64,000 nt of DNA from Hyphomicrobiales bacterium (GCA_900472175.1 UCHD01000001.1:855665-919664); one strand, 5' to 3'. Positions 27,478-35,157 are shown, numbered from the stretch's first letter. The notes: generated by a model not told the origin, from the letters alone. Translations and numbers: made by a program.

Positions 27478-28317
27478 TTACAGGCGGCTGATACGACCTG
27501 CCACCTTTCCGACGATCGAAAGCGCGTCCATTTCAAGGATTTGCCTCTCCTCCGGGGTAGCCTCGGCAAACATCGTAACTGTTGTGGGATTCGAAAATAG
27601 GTTGATTCGGAGCCTACGAACCTGTGGCTGCGCGACCTTATCAGCAACTAGGTAGAAAGCGTCAGCCACGACATCGTCCTGTGACGTATCGACAATCGCA
27701 ATATCCCCATGAGATAACACGGGAGCATTCGCATTCCCGATCACGGGAAATAGAATGGTTCTGGTAGGAGACGATCCCAGCTCAAACTGAAGATGATTTT
27801 CGGGGATTCCCCATGTTGAAACGACAGGGTGAAAAACTGCGTCATCCAAATCTACGTATCGTTTCCATCCATGAAAACTGTCGTACGGGTCAGTTCGCGT
27901 GAAGCTTGGGGAAATTTCTGGAACGAACGCAAGGTCCTTCGCAGCCTTGAGAACAGCCTGCTCTTGCCAGTGCTTTTCGGTCTCCCTGACCTTTTGACGC
28001 TGCTCGACCGTCATAGCAGCCCGCGCGTCAAAGTATTCACGTTCTTGCTCCTCTTTCTCCGCTAGGGCGGCGGCCTTCTCAGCGGCGAGTTCGGCCGTAT
28101 CCATCTCCCCTTCGCCAAGAAGAAGCCAAGACTGAGAGACATGAAACCGCCTCGCATAAATAGCGGCGGCGGCCTCTCCAAAATCCCGCGTGCCGTTTTC
28201 ATGATGAATGTAAGTCGCGGTTGAAACGCCGAGCGACCTGGCCGCTTCGCTTGCCGACTTGAACTTCGCACCCATGCGAGATTTGCGCAGCCGGTCGGCT
28301 TTAGAGGTACTCACCAT
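27478..28317 (-). CDS. CI-like phage repressor, XRE plus degenerate S24 domain
   Basis: A 279-residue repressor. The N-terminal helix-turn-helix (about residues 15-70) includes KSASEAARSLGVSTATYIHH. An Ala/Glu-rich linker (about 72-125) follows, then an S24-like C-terminal domain starting near FPVIGNANAPVLSHGDIAIV. In LexA and lambda CI this motif has a catalytic serine (GDSM); here it reads GNAN, and the lysine position near QVRRLR is arginine, so RecA-stimulated self-cleavage is unlikely. It is divergent from a Cro-like gene across 82 bases holding paired operator-like sites. It should maintain lysogeny. Confidence 0.88.
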   Translation of the reverse strand: MVSTSKADRLRKSRMGAKFKSASEAARSLGVSTATYIHHENGTRDFGEAAAAIYARRFHVSQSWLLLGEGEMDTAELAAEKAAALAEKEEQEREYFDARAAMTVEQRQKVRETEKHWQEQAVLKAAKDLAFVPEISPSFTRTDPYDSFHGWKRYVDLDDAVFHPVVSTWGIPENHLQFELGSSPTRTILFPVIGNANAPVLSHGDIAIVDTSQDDVVADAFYLVADKVAQPQVRRLRINLFSNPTTVTMFAEATPEERQILEMDALSIVGKVAGRISRL

Positions 28318-28399
28318 AAATTAATCCGCCCCGTATTGACTTTGATTGCGTTATACCAGATGAATTAATCCATAGCGTATCAATTTTAAGAAAGGATGA
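28318..28399. promoter_or_regulatory. Divergent CI/Cro operator-promoter region
   Basis: An AT-rich 82-base gap between the repressor and Cro-like genes. The 9-base block AATTAATCC occurs twice in direct orientation, at 28319-28327 and 28363-28371, 44 bases apart, and its core ATTAATCC recurs at 27426-27433. TTGACT and TATACC elements are visible between the two copies, but spacings are not canonical, so I do not assign exact promoters. The layout is that of a phage genetic switch. Confidence 0.65.
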
Positions 28400-28594
28400 A
28401 TGGTGACAAACCGCCTCAAGCAGTTGCGGGAACGATTGGAATGGTCACAGGCGCGAATGGCTATTGAGCTTGGTATCAGCCAACCAACCGTCTGGAGGAT
28501 CGAGAACGCACAACAGCGGCCGTCGAAGTCTGTTGAGAAGCTGATCGATGTCTTAATGATCCGTTACGCTCCAAGCGGGGTGCAATCCGCATGA
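28400..28594 (+). CDS. Cro-like XRE regulator
   Basis: A 64-residue single-domain helix-turn-helix protein; SQARMAIELGISQPTVWRIE is the DNA-binding motif. Size and position, opposite the CI-like repressor and first in the rightward early operon, fit a Cro-type protein that favours lytic growth. An AAAGGA precedes the ATG. Its stop overlaps the next gene by ATGA. Confidence 0.85.
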   Translation: MVTNRLKQLRERLEWSQARMAIELGISQPTVWRIENAQQRPSKSVEKLIDVLMIRYAPSGVQSA

Positions 28595-28779
28595 CGCCCC
28601 GCCAACTCCCCCACGACCCCGCCGTTGTCGAGGCCGCCCAGTGGCTCGCCGATCAAACCAATCCGCCGCATCCGATTGTGCCGGAGTTGAAAGCCCGGTT
28701 CGGACTTAAAGCCGCCCACGCCTGCGAGGCGCTTTCGCTGTCTTCGGACATGCGTTTGCTTCGGAGGGCGATGGCATGA
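28591..28779 (+). CDS. Small early phage protein
   Basis: A 62-residue protein (start MTPRQLPHDPAVVEAAQWLA) with a helical centre and a basic end. It overlaps the Cro-like gene and the next gene by ATGA at each end, so it is certainly in a translated operon. No family recognised. Confidence 0.7.
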   Translation: MTPRQLPHDPAVVEAAQWLADQTNPPHPIVPELKARFGLKAAHACEALSLSSDMRLLRRAMA

Positions 28780-29657
28780 GCAAGCGCATCGAATGGAAAG
28801 AAACATTCCGAGAAGGAATGTTTACCTCTCCCGAACTTCTCGAAAAGAAGATCCACCGCGATCTCCTCAGCTACATCGTCCACCGGGCCAATCGGAAAAA
28901 CCGGCTTTGCTGGGCAAGCCAGACCGAGCTGGCGCGCGTTCAGAGCTGCTCTGTCCGAAACACCAAGGCCCTTCTCGACTATCTTGTCGACATAGGCGCC
29001 ATCTTCAGAGTTCCGTTCAACGAGCTGCCGAAGCGCGATCAGATGATGATAAGGGCACTCACGCCGGAGAAAGTCACTCGGAATTCTAAAGCCTACTATG
29101 TCTGTGAGATGTGGGCCAAAGAGGCGCTAGCCGCCGGTTCAAGCCCGACCGCTCAGGAAAGCGGATCAATCGGCATCTCACCAGTTGATCGAAAGCGCGG
29201 CAGCGAAAAGGCGAACGATCGCCGCCGGCGATATCTTCCAGCCTATTTGCAAGGGGGGCCGGTCATCGACCCAAATCCGGACCACGATGACTGGCAATTC
29301 ATCAACGCGATCGACGTTGAAACCGGAAGTCCCACTACACCATTGAATAGGGTTGAAACCGGAAGTCCCACTACAGATAGGACCAATGATAATAACCCGG
29401 CCGAAAATTCAGCGACTAATCTTCCTCGCGCCGTCGCTTCGTTTGACCCCAATCCTTCAAAAGCAAATGCCCATTCGGGATTGATTTCGTCACTACCGGA
29501 TCAACACGGCGCTTCCGTGCCGCATGGTTACGGTGGCGGCGCAGCCGTCACGCCGGGTTCCAAGGCCGCAGGCTTTGGTCTCCCCGAAGGGGCCCGCCTG
29601 GAAGGCACAGAACTCGGAGTCGCGGGCGCGCGCGCGAACGAACGGAGGGCGCTATGA
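28776..29657 (+). CDS. Winged-helix early protein, possible replication initiator
   Basis: A 293-residue protein. The N-terminal 110 residues look like a winged helix-turn-helix (SQTELARVQSCSVRNTKALL), the kind found in phage replication organisers and plasmid initiators. The C-terminal half is low-complexity, Pro/Asn/Gly-rich, and includes two copies of VETGSPTT encoded by a 24-base direct repeat (29316-29339 and 29352-29375). It is the only early gene large enough to be the replication protein, but no catalytic motif is seen, so that role is inference. Confidence 0.65.
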   Translation: MSKRIEWKETFREGMFTSPELLEKKIHRDLLSYIVHRANRKNRLCWASQTELARVQSCSVRNTKALLDYLVDIGAIFRVPFNELPKRDQMMIRALTPEKVTRNSKAYYVCEMWAKEALAAGSSPTAQESGSIGISPVDRKRGSEKANDRRRRYLPAYLQGGPVIDPNPDHDDWQFINAIDVETGSPTTPLNRVETGSPTTDRTNDNNPAENSATNLPRAVASFDPNPSKANAHSGLISSLPDQHGASVPHGYGGGAAVTPGSKAAGFGLPEGARLEGTELGVAGARANERRAL

Positions 29658-29932
29658 CCGATTGCCAGATTATCCCATTTCCGCTGGCGGCACGGGTCGG
29701 CAAGATCCGGAGATGCACGGAAGTGCTGCAGTCTTCGGCCAATCAGCCGACGCGAGATGCGTATTGGCACCGGACCGTGACGCACTTCCGGGAAAAGCTC
29801 GAGGCGTTAGGGCTGCCGGAGGAAACGGTTCGCCGGGAGATCCTCGGTTTCCGCGATGCGGTCCAGCAGGAATACCAGCGTCGCGATTACGTTGTCCCAC
29901 AAACTGGCCAAGCCCCGGATGGTGCAGCATGA
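29654..29932 (+). CDS. DUF6074-like small phage protein
   Basis: A 92-residue protein beginning MTDCQIIPFPLAARVGKIRR; the IIPFP-x-x-x-R-V-G-K-I-R-R pattern is typical of a small family seen often in rhizobial prophages (DUF6074, named from memory). The rest is helical and charged. It overlaps the genes on both sides by four bases. Function unknown. Confidence 0.7.
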   Translation: MTDCQIIPFPLAARVGKIRRCTEVLQSSANQPTRDAYWHRTVTHFREKLEALGLPEETVRREILGFRDAVQQEYQRRDYVVPQTGQAPDGAA

Positions 29933-30372
29933 CCCAACTCATCGACATCAAGTCCGGCCAATGGGTGCTGGCCTTTGACCAGCCCTACGGTCCTTTTGAC
30001 CGCAGCCTGTCGGAACACCTCGAAATGTTCGCGTTTGCCGGTGGCGGATGGGATGCTGATCTCACTCGGGAAATGTTCCTGGTGCATGAGGTCGTCCACA
30101 TCTGGCCGAGGACGTATCTGGCGCGCCGTCTCGTTTCAGGTGGAGTGTGGAAAGAGGATCGTCACCCAAGGGCAAACGTCGTCGCCACGGTCGCCTCTGA
30201 AGGGGCGGCTAAGAACCTTGCACGTGATCTGATCGCGATCGGCGTTGAAACCGATAAGCTGATCGAGGCCGAAATGTATCGGCGCATCGAGAAGTTCGCC
30301 GCCAAGGCGCGGACAAAGGCGCTCGTCAGGATACACAGATCGCTGCCATATATCTTCGGGAGGCCGGCATGA
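29929..30372 (+). CDS. Early phage protein, hypothetical
   Basis: A 147-residue soluble protein (start MTQLIDIKSGQWVLAFDQPY). The C-terminal part is a basic helical segment (YRRIEKFAAKARTKALVRIH). Its ATG overlaps the stop of the previous gene (ATGA), and its own stop overlaps the next start the same way. A longer open frame upstream is not used because it runs antiparallel to real coding sequence of the neighbours. No family recognised. Confidence 0.65.
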   Translation: MTQLIDIKSGQWVLAFDQPYGPFDRSLSEHLEMFAFAGGGWDADLTREMFLVHEVVHIWPRTYLARRLVSGGVWKEDRHPRANVVATVASEGAAKNLARDLIAIGVETDKLIEAEMYRRIEKFAAKARTKALVRIHRSLPYIFGRPA

Positions 30373-30593
30373 TGGCCAAGAGTTTCAACGAACTGAAAAT
30401 CGCAGCTCTCAGGACCCAGCTGTCCGGCGAAGCCAAGGCGCATCGCGCAACCATTGAAAAGCTGAAGGCAGAGAAGTTGCGTGCCGACAGTGCCGAGCGG
30501 CGTGAACGCGATTTGGCGGGGCAGTATCGAACGGTAAAGGACCGTGCCGATCTCCTCGCATCCGTTTTGAAGTCGAAAGGAATAGAGGCGTGA
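30369..30593 (+). CDS. Small coiled-coil phage protein
   Basis: A 74-residue, highly charged protein that is almost entirely helical, with heptad-like spacing (KLKAEKLRADSAERRERDLA). Probably a coiled-coil dimer. It is coupled by ATGA to both neighbours. Function unknown. Confidence 0.65.
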   Translation: MMAKSFNELKIAALRTQLSGEAKAHRATIEKLKAEKLRADSAERRERDLAGQYRTVKDRADLLASVLKSKGIEA

Positions 30594-30775
30594 AGATCAA
30601 TCTTGATGCTTTGAGGCTGACGATGTTGGCGCTTTTAGTCGGGCTCGCGGCGGCGGTTGCATTTCTGTTGATGGCTGCGATCCTGCCGCTGTGGGCCGGA
30701 ATAGCCGTTATCGCCGCATTGGGCGGTTACGGCATTTACCGTACGGTCCTATCGGACATGGAGGAAAGTGAATGA
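30590..30775 (+). CDS. Small two-segment membrane protein
   Basis: A 61-residue protein with two hydrophobic segments (about residues 9-31 and 33-52) and a short acidic tail. It is probably an inner-membrane protein with both ends in the cytoplasm. It lies in the early operon, coupled by ATGA upstream and to a micro-ORF downstream. Early membrane proteins of phages often affect superinfection, but nothing in the sequence proves that. Confidence 0.65.
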   Translation: MKINLDALRLTMLALLVGLAAAVAFLLMAAILPLWAGIAVIAALGGYGIYRTVLSDMEESE

Positions 30776-30840
30776 TCATCCTCCATATCCTGAAACTGAA
30801 ACTGCGGTTCTGGCGCCGGAAGCGGGAGGTCCGGTCATGA
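30772..30840 (+). CDS. Micro-ORF, 22 residues, coupled at both ends
   Basis: ATG at 30772 with GAGGA six bases upstream; the start overlaps the stop of the 61-residue membrane gene (ATGA), and the stop overlaps the start of the next gene (ATGA). The product (start MIILHILKLKLRFWRRKREV) is a short hydrophobic segment followed by a very basic end, as in membrane-binding peptides. It could be a real microprotein or serve only to carry ribosomes to the next gene. Confidence 0.5.
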   Translation: MIILHILKLKLRFWRRKREVRS

Positions 30841-31289
30841 CGCAGATCCTCAACGTCACCCGGAAGGATGACTTCCACTTCGAAATCACCGACCAGCACG
30901 GCAAGACCGTTGAAGGCCCGTTCGATACCAATGCCGCCGCGTGGAAGGCGCTCGATCGACTGGATAACGTCGACAGCAACCGGCCGCCCGAGAGCGTCAA
31001 GCCAAACAAAAAGGTGCTGTGGGGCAGACCCGAGAAGAAGTCGAAGAAGGCCAAGCGCAAGGAGCGCCAGCAACGCAAGCTGACGCCGGAGCAAGAGGAG
31101 CACCGCCTGAAGGTGAACGCTGGCAAGGCGCCAGGCTGGGTTCGCAGTGTTGCCGCGACGAAATTTGATCCGGCCGGTGAGCGGGCGTACCGCGATCACA
31201 AGCTCGGCACGTTCGGCCCGGCATCGGAATGCAAGCGTATCGATCCGGCCGTCTACCTGGCTGAGAAAGCGGCGCGGGGTGAGCTTTGA
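30837..31289 (+). CDS. Early phage protein, hypothetical
   Basis: A 150-residue protein. The ATG at 30837 has GGGAGG seven bases upstream; an in-frame GTG at 30768 is possible but its ribosome site is too close. The first 55 residues look like a small beta-rich domain (RKDDFHFEITDQHGKTVEGP). A very basic stretch follows (EKKSKKAKRKERQQRKLTPE), which may bind nucleic acid. No family recognised. The stop overlaps a TTG that begins a possible truncated frame (see findings). Confidence 0.65.
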   Translation: MTQILNVTRKDDFHFEITDQHGKTVEGPFDTNAAAWKALDRLDNVDSNRPPESVKPNKKVLWGRPEKKSKKAKRKERQQRKLTPEQEEHRLKVNAGKAPGWVRSVAATKFDPAGERAYRDHKLGTFGPASECKRIDPAVYLAEKAARGEL

Positions 31290-31447
31290 CGGTTCGGAAA
31301 GTAGATTCTCTAGAACTGGCTGAAACGCCGTCTTCGCCGCCAACGACATTGCTTTGCAACGGACGAAAGATCAGGTTGAGCGCAGGAGTGGGGATGACGA
31401 TTGCGGGCGGTGAAATAACGTCGAAATATTTAAGCTTTCCAAGGTCC

Positions 31448-32173
31448 TTAATTCACAACTGCGCTACTCGGAAGAAATGCATTAAACGGCACATTCAGAG
31501 TAAGCGTTCGAATTTTGTTACGGCTATCGCTGTAGAAATAATCAATCTCTACGATGGATTCCCAGTCTTTTGCCATTTTGACAAGGTCTTTATTTCTTCC
31601 TCCGATGAAAACAAAGAAGAAGTCGCGGTACATCGGCGCGCCTTGTCTGTCGAGCCAACCCATAACACCTGCGCGGTCCCTTATCTTTCCGTCGGGCCCG
31701 ACATCGCGAAGTTTGGCTGGGGCGGTCATGGGAGCCTTAACAGCCGCGCTAAACATCTTATCGATATGGACCCTTCCAGCCGGAGTAATAATGCGCACTG
31801 CGCAAATATACAAACTTCGCCTATTCCAGTTCACGACACGAATTATTCCGCTCCGGGCCATCCTGCCAGATGTGGAAAATTTTTTACTTTTGTGAACTTC
31901 TATCGTCGGAAGACCGTCTCCAAGGACAAACGCTGTCTGCAAACGTTGCTGGTTAAGTTGGTGATAGACAAAATAGGCGCCAATAGCGGCCGCGCCAAAG
32001 CCGACCCATCCCGCTGTGGCGGACAGCCAACCCTGTATGGTGCAATCTTCAGAGCCGCACAAGTATGGCTGCCAAGTGTCGGGGAAATGTGGCCAGAACC
32101 GCATCAAAAGTATCACTGCTGCCAACGTCAAAAACGTCAGAACAGGCACATAGAATTGACTGTTATCTTTCAT
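31448..32173 (-). CDS. Reversed membrane protein gene, candidate moron
   Basis: A 241-residue protein on the strand opposite to the surrounding early operon. Two membrane segments are visible (about residues 8-25 and 47-67); between them is a small outside loop with two cysteines (LCGSEDCT), and the remaining 170 residues form a soluble cytoplasmic domain. The base composition is visibly more AT-rich than its neighbours. Reversed orientation, composition and an insertion-like position mark it as cargo expressed from the prophage. No family recognised; superinfection control or defence is possible but unproven. Confidence 0.75.
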   Translation of the reverse strand: MKDNSQFYVPVLTFLTLAAVILLMRFWPHFPDTWQPYLCGSEDCTIQGWLSATAGWVGFGAAAIGAYFVYHQLNQQRLQTAFVLGDGLPTIEVHKSKKFSTSGRMARSGIIRVVNWNRRSLYICAVRIITPAGRVHIDKMFSAAVKAPMTAPAKLRDVGPDGKIRDRAGVMGWLDRQGAPMYRDFFFVFIGGRNKDLVKMAKDWESIVEIDYFYSDSRNKIRTLTLNVPFNAFLPSSAVVN

Positions 32174-32235
32174 AGAATCGCCCCCGTCCGCCAGAACCTA
32201 CCGAGCCGCCAACCTGTCTGCAACGGGAGGGCAGC

Positions 32236-32688
32236 ATGATGGGCTTACCCACTCACCGTATAGACATCTACAAGGTTGCCCGGGAATGCAACGTGCGCCT
32301 CATGGACGCTCATCTGCACAGTTCGGCCAGCCGCCGGCCGTTTGAGTGCTACTGCAAGCCGACGGTGCGCGAGATCGGCGCCAGACACGGGGAGGGGCAT
32401 TTACGCCTTGTCCTGCAGCTCATGACCGGGACGCGCCAGAATGCCCGGGAGCTATACGCCGATATGCTCAAGGCGGTCTCCCGGCTGCTGGCCCAAAATC
32501 CCGACCTGATCAACCGGCGCACTCTCGTCGCCGACTTCGATTCCATCAACCTCGGCAGCCTTCGCCGGAAAGCCAAGGCGATGCGGTGCGGCATCCCGGC
32601 AAGCGATGTGCTGCTCGTTTTGATTTCAGTGAAATTCTATCAGCCCGTCCAGGGCGACATGCTTGAGATGATCGGAGACGCCGCATGA
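32236..32688 (+). CDS. Early phage protein, hypothetical
   Basis: A 150-residue, mainly helical protein. CGGGAGGG precedes two adjacent ATG codons; the first is given. The segment ARHGEGHLRLVLQLMTGTRQ resembles phage proteins of unknown role found before DUF6362-type genes in rhizobial prophages (recollection). It overlaps the next gene by ATGA. Confidence 0.65.
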   Translation: MMGLPTHRIDIYKVARECNVRLMDAHLHSSASRRPFECYCKPTVREIGARHGEGHLRLVLQLMTGTRQNARELYADMLKAVSRLLAQNPDLINRRTLVADFDSINLGSLRRKAKAMRCGIPASDVLLVLISVKFYQPVQGDMLEMIGDAA

Positions 32689-33266
32689 AGTTTGAAGATT
32701 GGAATGCAAAGACCGTCGAGGGGCGGATATTGGAAATGGCTGAGGCTTTGCGGCTTTCACCGGCAGCACGCGGCCCTCAATCGTTTGGCAACGCCATGCC
32801 CGAGGCCGTCAGAGAGCCCGGAGAGGGATATGGGTATGGAGCGGCCTACTACCGCAAAACCGTCTCAGCGGGCGCCTTGGGGCGAATGGAGCAGGTCTGG
32901 GCGTGGATCAATGCCTTGCCGGATCAGTCGGACCGGAAGCTGATCTATGCCTGGTCATGGGTGAAAGTCCGAAAAGGCATGAAGATTTCGGCTTTTGCAG
33001 CTGAAAATGACCTGAATGAACGAACTTTGCGCCGCGCTGTAACCGCTGTCTGTCAACGGATTGCGAACAATCTAAACCGGAACCATGCTATTCGGCTTGA
33101 CAGTGCGGATTTACAGCTGTCCGAAAATCAGCCAGATATCACATCACAAACGGTAACGTCCGAAAGTTGCGTCACACACTGGCGCAGCACGGGCGCCAAG
33201 CCGCAAATCGACCCTGCCCACGCTCTGCGCCGGGTAATCGATCACCGGGAAATCCGGGTGCGGTGA
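32685..33266 (+). CDS. DUF6362-like phage protein
   Basis: A 193-residue protein. The central region (VWAWINALPDQSDRKLIYAW, then RTLRRAVTAVCQRIANNLN) resembles a helix-turn-helix family common in alphaproteobacterial prophages (DUF6362, from memory), which usually sits just ahead of the packaging genes and may be a late-gene regulator. A C-terminal tail is rich in Ser and Thr. It is the last gene before a long untranslated structured region. Confidence 0.65.
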   Translation: MKFEDWNAKTVEGRILEMAEALRLSPAARGPQSFGNAMPEAVREPGEGYGYGAAYYRKTVSAGALGRMEQVWAWINALPDQSDRKLIYAWSWVKVRKGMKISAFAAENDLNERTLRRAVTAVCQRIANNLNRNHAIRLDSADLQLSENQPDITSQTVTSESCVTHWRSTGAKPQIDPAHALRRVIDHREIRVR

Positions 33267-33314
33267 AATTCATTACATATGGGGTTTGCTCTGACAGGCG
33301 ACTTGTAGCAAGAT

Positions 33315-33447
33315 GAGCCCGCTTGGGGATGAACCGGGTTCCAGCCAATCCATCCCCGCGCGCGGTTGCAGTCATTTGACTGCCGTACCAAGGCCGAGGA
33401 GCGACGTTTAAGTGTTCGTGAGACACTGTCGTTGCCTCGGCCTTTTT
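33315..33447 (+). ncRNA. Multi-hairpin RNA ending in a terminator, candidate
   Basis: Three hairpins in a row. The first pairs GGGGATG with CATCCCC (about 33336-33365). The second is GCAGTCA / TGACTGC (33367-33382). The third is a long one at 33390-33444, pairing AAGGCCGAGG with CCTCGGCCTT, with inner stems GCGAC / GTCGT and AGTGT / ACACT, followed by a T-run. The last hairpin is a rho-independent terminator that could close the early operon. The extra structure upstream suggests a stable RNA or a regulated terminator, which would need transcript data. Confidence 0.55.
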
Positions 33448-34125
33448 CAATAATGCGCAGCGCGTAGAGCCAAGATCAATCGCGATTTTTAACACTTTGA
33501 AGGCGCTGGACATTGACTGGCAATGCTTCTCCTGCATGAACAGTACCCCGGCAGAAGGGAATCGCTTTGCATTCAATGACTTTGAATTTTGGCGCGGAAC
33601 TTAGTGCGGAAAAAACAAAAAAAATAAAATATTACTTGACCGCAATTTAGACTGAAAAGTCACAGGATTAGTCCCCAATATGGGGCAAGCAATTGTTAGT
33701 GCTCACGCATTCTTCGTCCCGATTCGAACAATTTGGTGTCAAGCGAGAAATCGGCTCACTCAGAATGTATCGGTTTGAAGCTGGTCTATTAACGCCGCAA
33801 GGACGCCAACAAACGGCGGCAGCAGGCGGCATAGAAATCGGAGCCACTGCCAAGAGTAGTGTTGCACGATGCTTCCAACCGGGGGAGCAATGGCCAAAGG
33901 ATGCGGCGGCCACCGGTGCTTTTACTTCATCCCGCTATCCACAGGGTAGAGCTTAGTCCAAAAGGCATAGCTCGGGGTACTAGTTCGACAACCGTGCATT
34001 GTCCGTTCGTAAACCGTTCGTGCTTGGTTTAGAACTCGCGAATTTTCGTTCTGTCAAGAGAACGGCCCGCATTTCAGCCCCGTCGCCTTCACTGGTGGCG
34101 GGGTTTCTCGTTTCAGGAGATGGCA
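33448..34125. other. Untranslated region before the late genes
   Basis: No secure gene in about 680 bases. A poly-A-rich stretch near 33600-33635 followed by TTGACC looks promoter-like. An 87-codon frame from TTG 33693 to 33956 exists but has no clear ribosome site. A perfect 6-bp hairpin CGTTCT / AGAACG at 34047-34064 and a 10-bp stem starting GCCCCG at 34077-34102 followed by TTTCTC precede the next gene. This is the likely place of late-promoter control. Confidence 0.4.
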
Positions 34126-34392
34126 TTGACGATCTTCGAACGTATCATCCCGTTCCCGCAGCGCCTTCAATGGCTGATGCTTAAGTCAGCGATCGATCAG
34201 GAGATCAGCGCTCAAACAATCGCCTTGCGGCTTGATTGGAGCGTGCAGAAGGTCCGCCAGACCGTTTGGGGCAACGCTGGAAAGTTCCGCATCGACCGGA
34301 TCGCCGAATGGTTCTTCGCTTGCGGCGGGCAGATGCCACGCTTCTCCATCATCGATGCTGTGACCGGTGATCCCATCGGACGGGCGCTCTAG
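34126..34392 (+). CDS. Small phage protein with HTH-like segment
   Basis: An 88-residue protein starting at TTG 34126, which has AGGAG six bases upstream; the ATG at 34120 directly abuts that site and cannot use it. The middle (ISAQTIALRLDWSVQKVRQT) looks like a helix-turn-helix. It may be a regulator of the late region. No family recognised. Confidence 0.6.
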   Translation: MTIFERIIPFPQRLQWLMLKSAIDQEISAQTIALRLDWSVQKVRQTVWGNAGKFRIDRIAEWFFACGGQMPRFSIIDAVTGDPIGRAL

Positions 34393-34412
34393 TTTTAGGA
34401 CAAGGATCAGTC

Positions 34413-34664
34413 ATGAGCTACACCGTTCCATTTGGAGAGGCCGAACGCCAGCGCCAGACAGTGAACCTGATCAACGCGGCGGTTCGCCACTGCCGGATCG
34501 GGAAGGTGAAGCCCAAGGCCGCTTATCCGCGGCATCCCTTCGATCTTTTGCCGCCGTACAAGTCCGGCTCATACGTCTGGCGTCCCAACACTGCGGACCC
34601 AGCGCCTAGCGCGTGGTGGCAGAACCCTGTCGTTTCGACCTGCGCCATCGGCCACACCTACTGA
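34413..34664 (+). CDS. Small phage protein, hypothetical
   Basis: An 83-residue basic protein (start MSYTVPFGEAERQRQTVNLI) with a Pro/Tyr-rich second half. An AGGA stands before the ATG. It follows the HTH-like gene by 20 bases. No family or motif recognised. Confidence 0.55.
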   Translation: MSYTVPFGEAERQRQTVNLINAAVRHCRIGKVKPKAAYPRHPFDLLPPYKSGSYVWRPNTADPAPSAWWQNPVVSTCAIGHTY

Positions 34665-34690
34665 CTTCCACCAGCCCGAAAGGAAACAGC

Positions 34691-34906
34691 ATGCGCTACT
34701 ATCGCCTGTTCGATATCTGCCTCGCCGTCGTCGCGGTACTCGCCTCGTTCACGCTCGCCATCATCCGCTATGGCGCCGGCCACACCTGGCATTCGCTGCG
34801 CACCCTCGGCATCACCGCATATCGCAAGATCGCCGATCTCCGGCCGGTCTACCGCGAGAGCTACGACACCCACGGGCTATCCCTCGAACCGGAACGAATG
34901 CGGTAG
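34691..34906 (+). CDS. Small single-pass membrane protein
   Basis: A 71-residue protein with one membrane segment (about residues 5-26, FDICLAVVAVLASFTLAIIR) and a basic soluble tail. AGGAAA precedes the ATG at 34691. Its role is unknown. Confidence 0.6.
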   Translation: MRYYRLFDICLAVVAVLASFTLAIIRYGAGHTWHSLRTLGITAYRKIADLRPVYRESYDTHGLSLEPERMR

Positions 34907-34962
34907 CGCTCCCGCAGCCCTGAAATGGAGAGCCGGGCTTAACCGCCCGGTTCGCCGATGTC

Positions 34963-35157
34963 TTACACGTCAATTCCATCCGGTGCCGTTGAGGCCTTCA
35001 TGAGCAGGTAGGGCTCGAAAGGGTAAGTACTGGGCTGGGCTTGCTTCCTGTCAGCGAACCAAATGCACGTGACATAGGTGTCGTCTATCTCAGTCACCGT
35101 CATGTTCGGTCCACCCGACTTCAGTGTGACAACATCACCGGTTTGGAAACTCATCAT
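34963..35157 (-). CDS. YodC/DUF2158-family small protein
   Basis: A 64-residue protein with the complete family pattern: FQTGDVVTLKSGGPNMTVTE followed by VTCIWFADRK. The family is widespread in proteobacteria and phages; it forms a small SH3-like barrel of unknown role. The gene is reversed relative to the late genes and is therefore probably expressed independently, perhaps in the lysogen. ATG codons at 35157 and 35154 are both possible. Confidence 0.85.
   Translation of the reverse strand: MMSFQTGDVVTLKSGGPNMTVTEIDDTYVTCIWFADRKQAQPSTYPFEPYLLMKASTAPDGIDV

Noticed and set aside
27478..28317. Reading the C-terminal domain of the repressor as an active S24 peptidase
   Set aside because: The serine and lysine expected for catalysis are not at the motif positions.
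29316..29375. Two 24-base direct repeats separated by 12 bases, CRISPR-like in appearance
   Set aside because: Only two copies, a 12-base spacer, and a 36-base period equal to 12 codons inside an open gene: it encodes a repeated VETGSPTT peptide.
33668..33956. Open frames of 81 (minus) and 87 (plus) codons in the untranslated region
   Set aside because: They overlap each other, lack clear ribosome sites and show no recognisable domain; left as unassigned.
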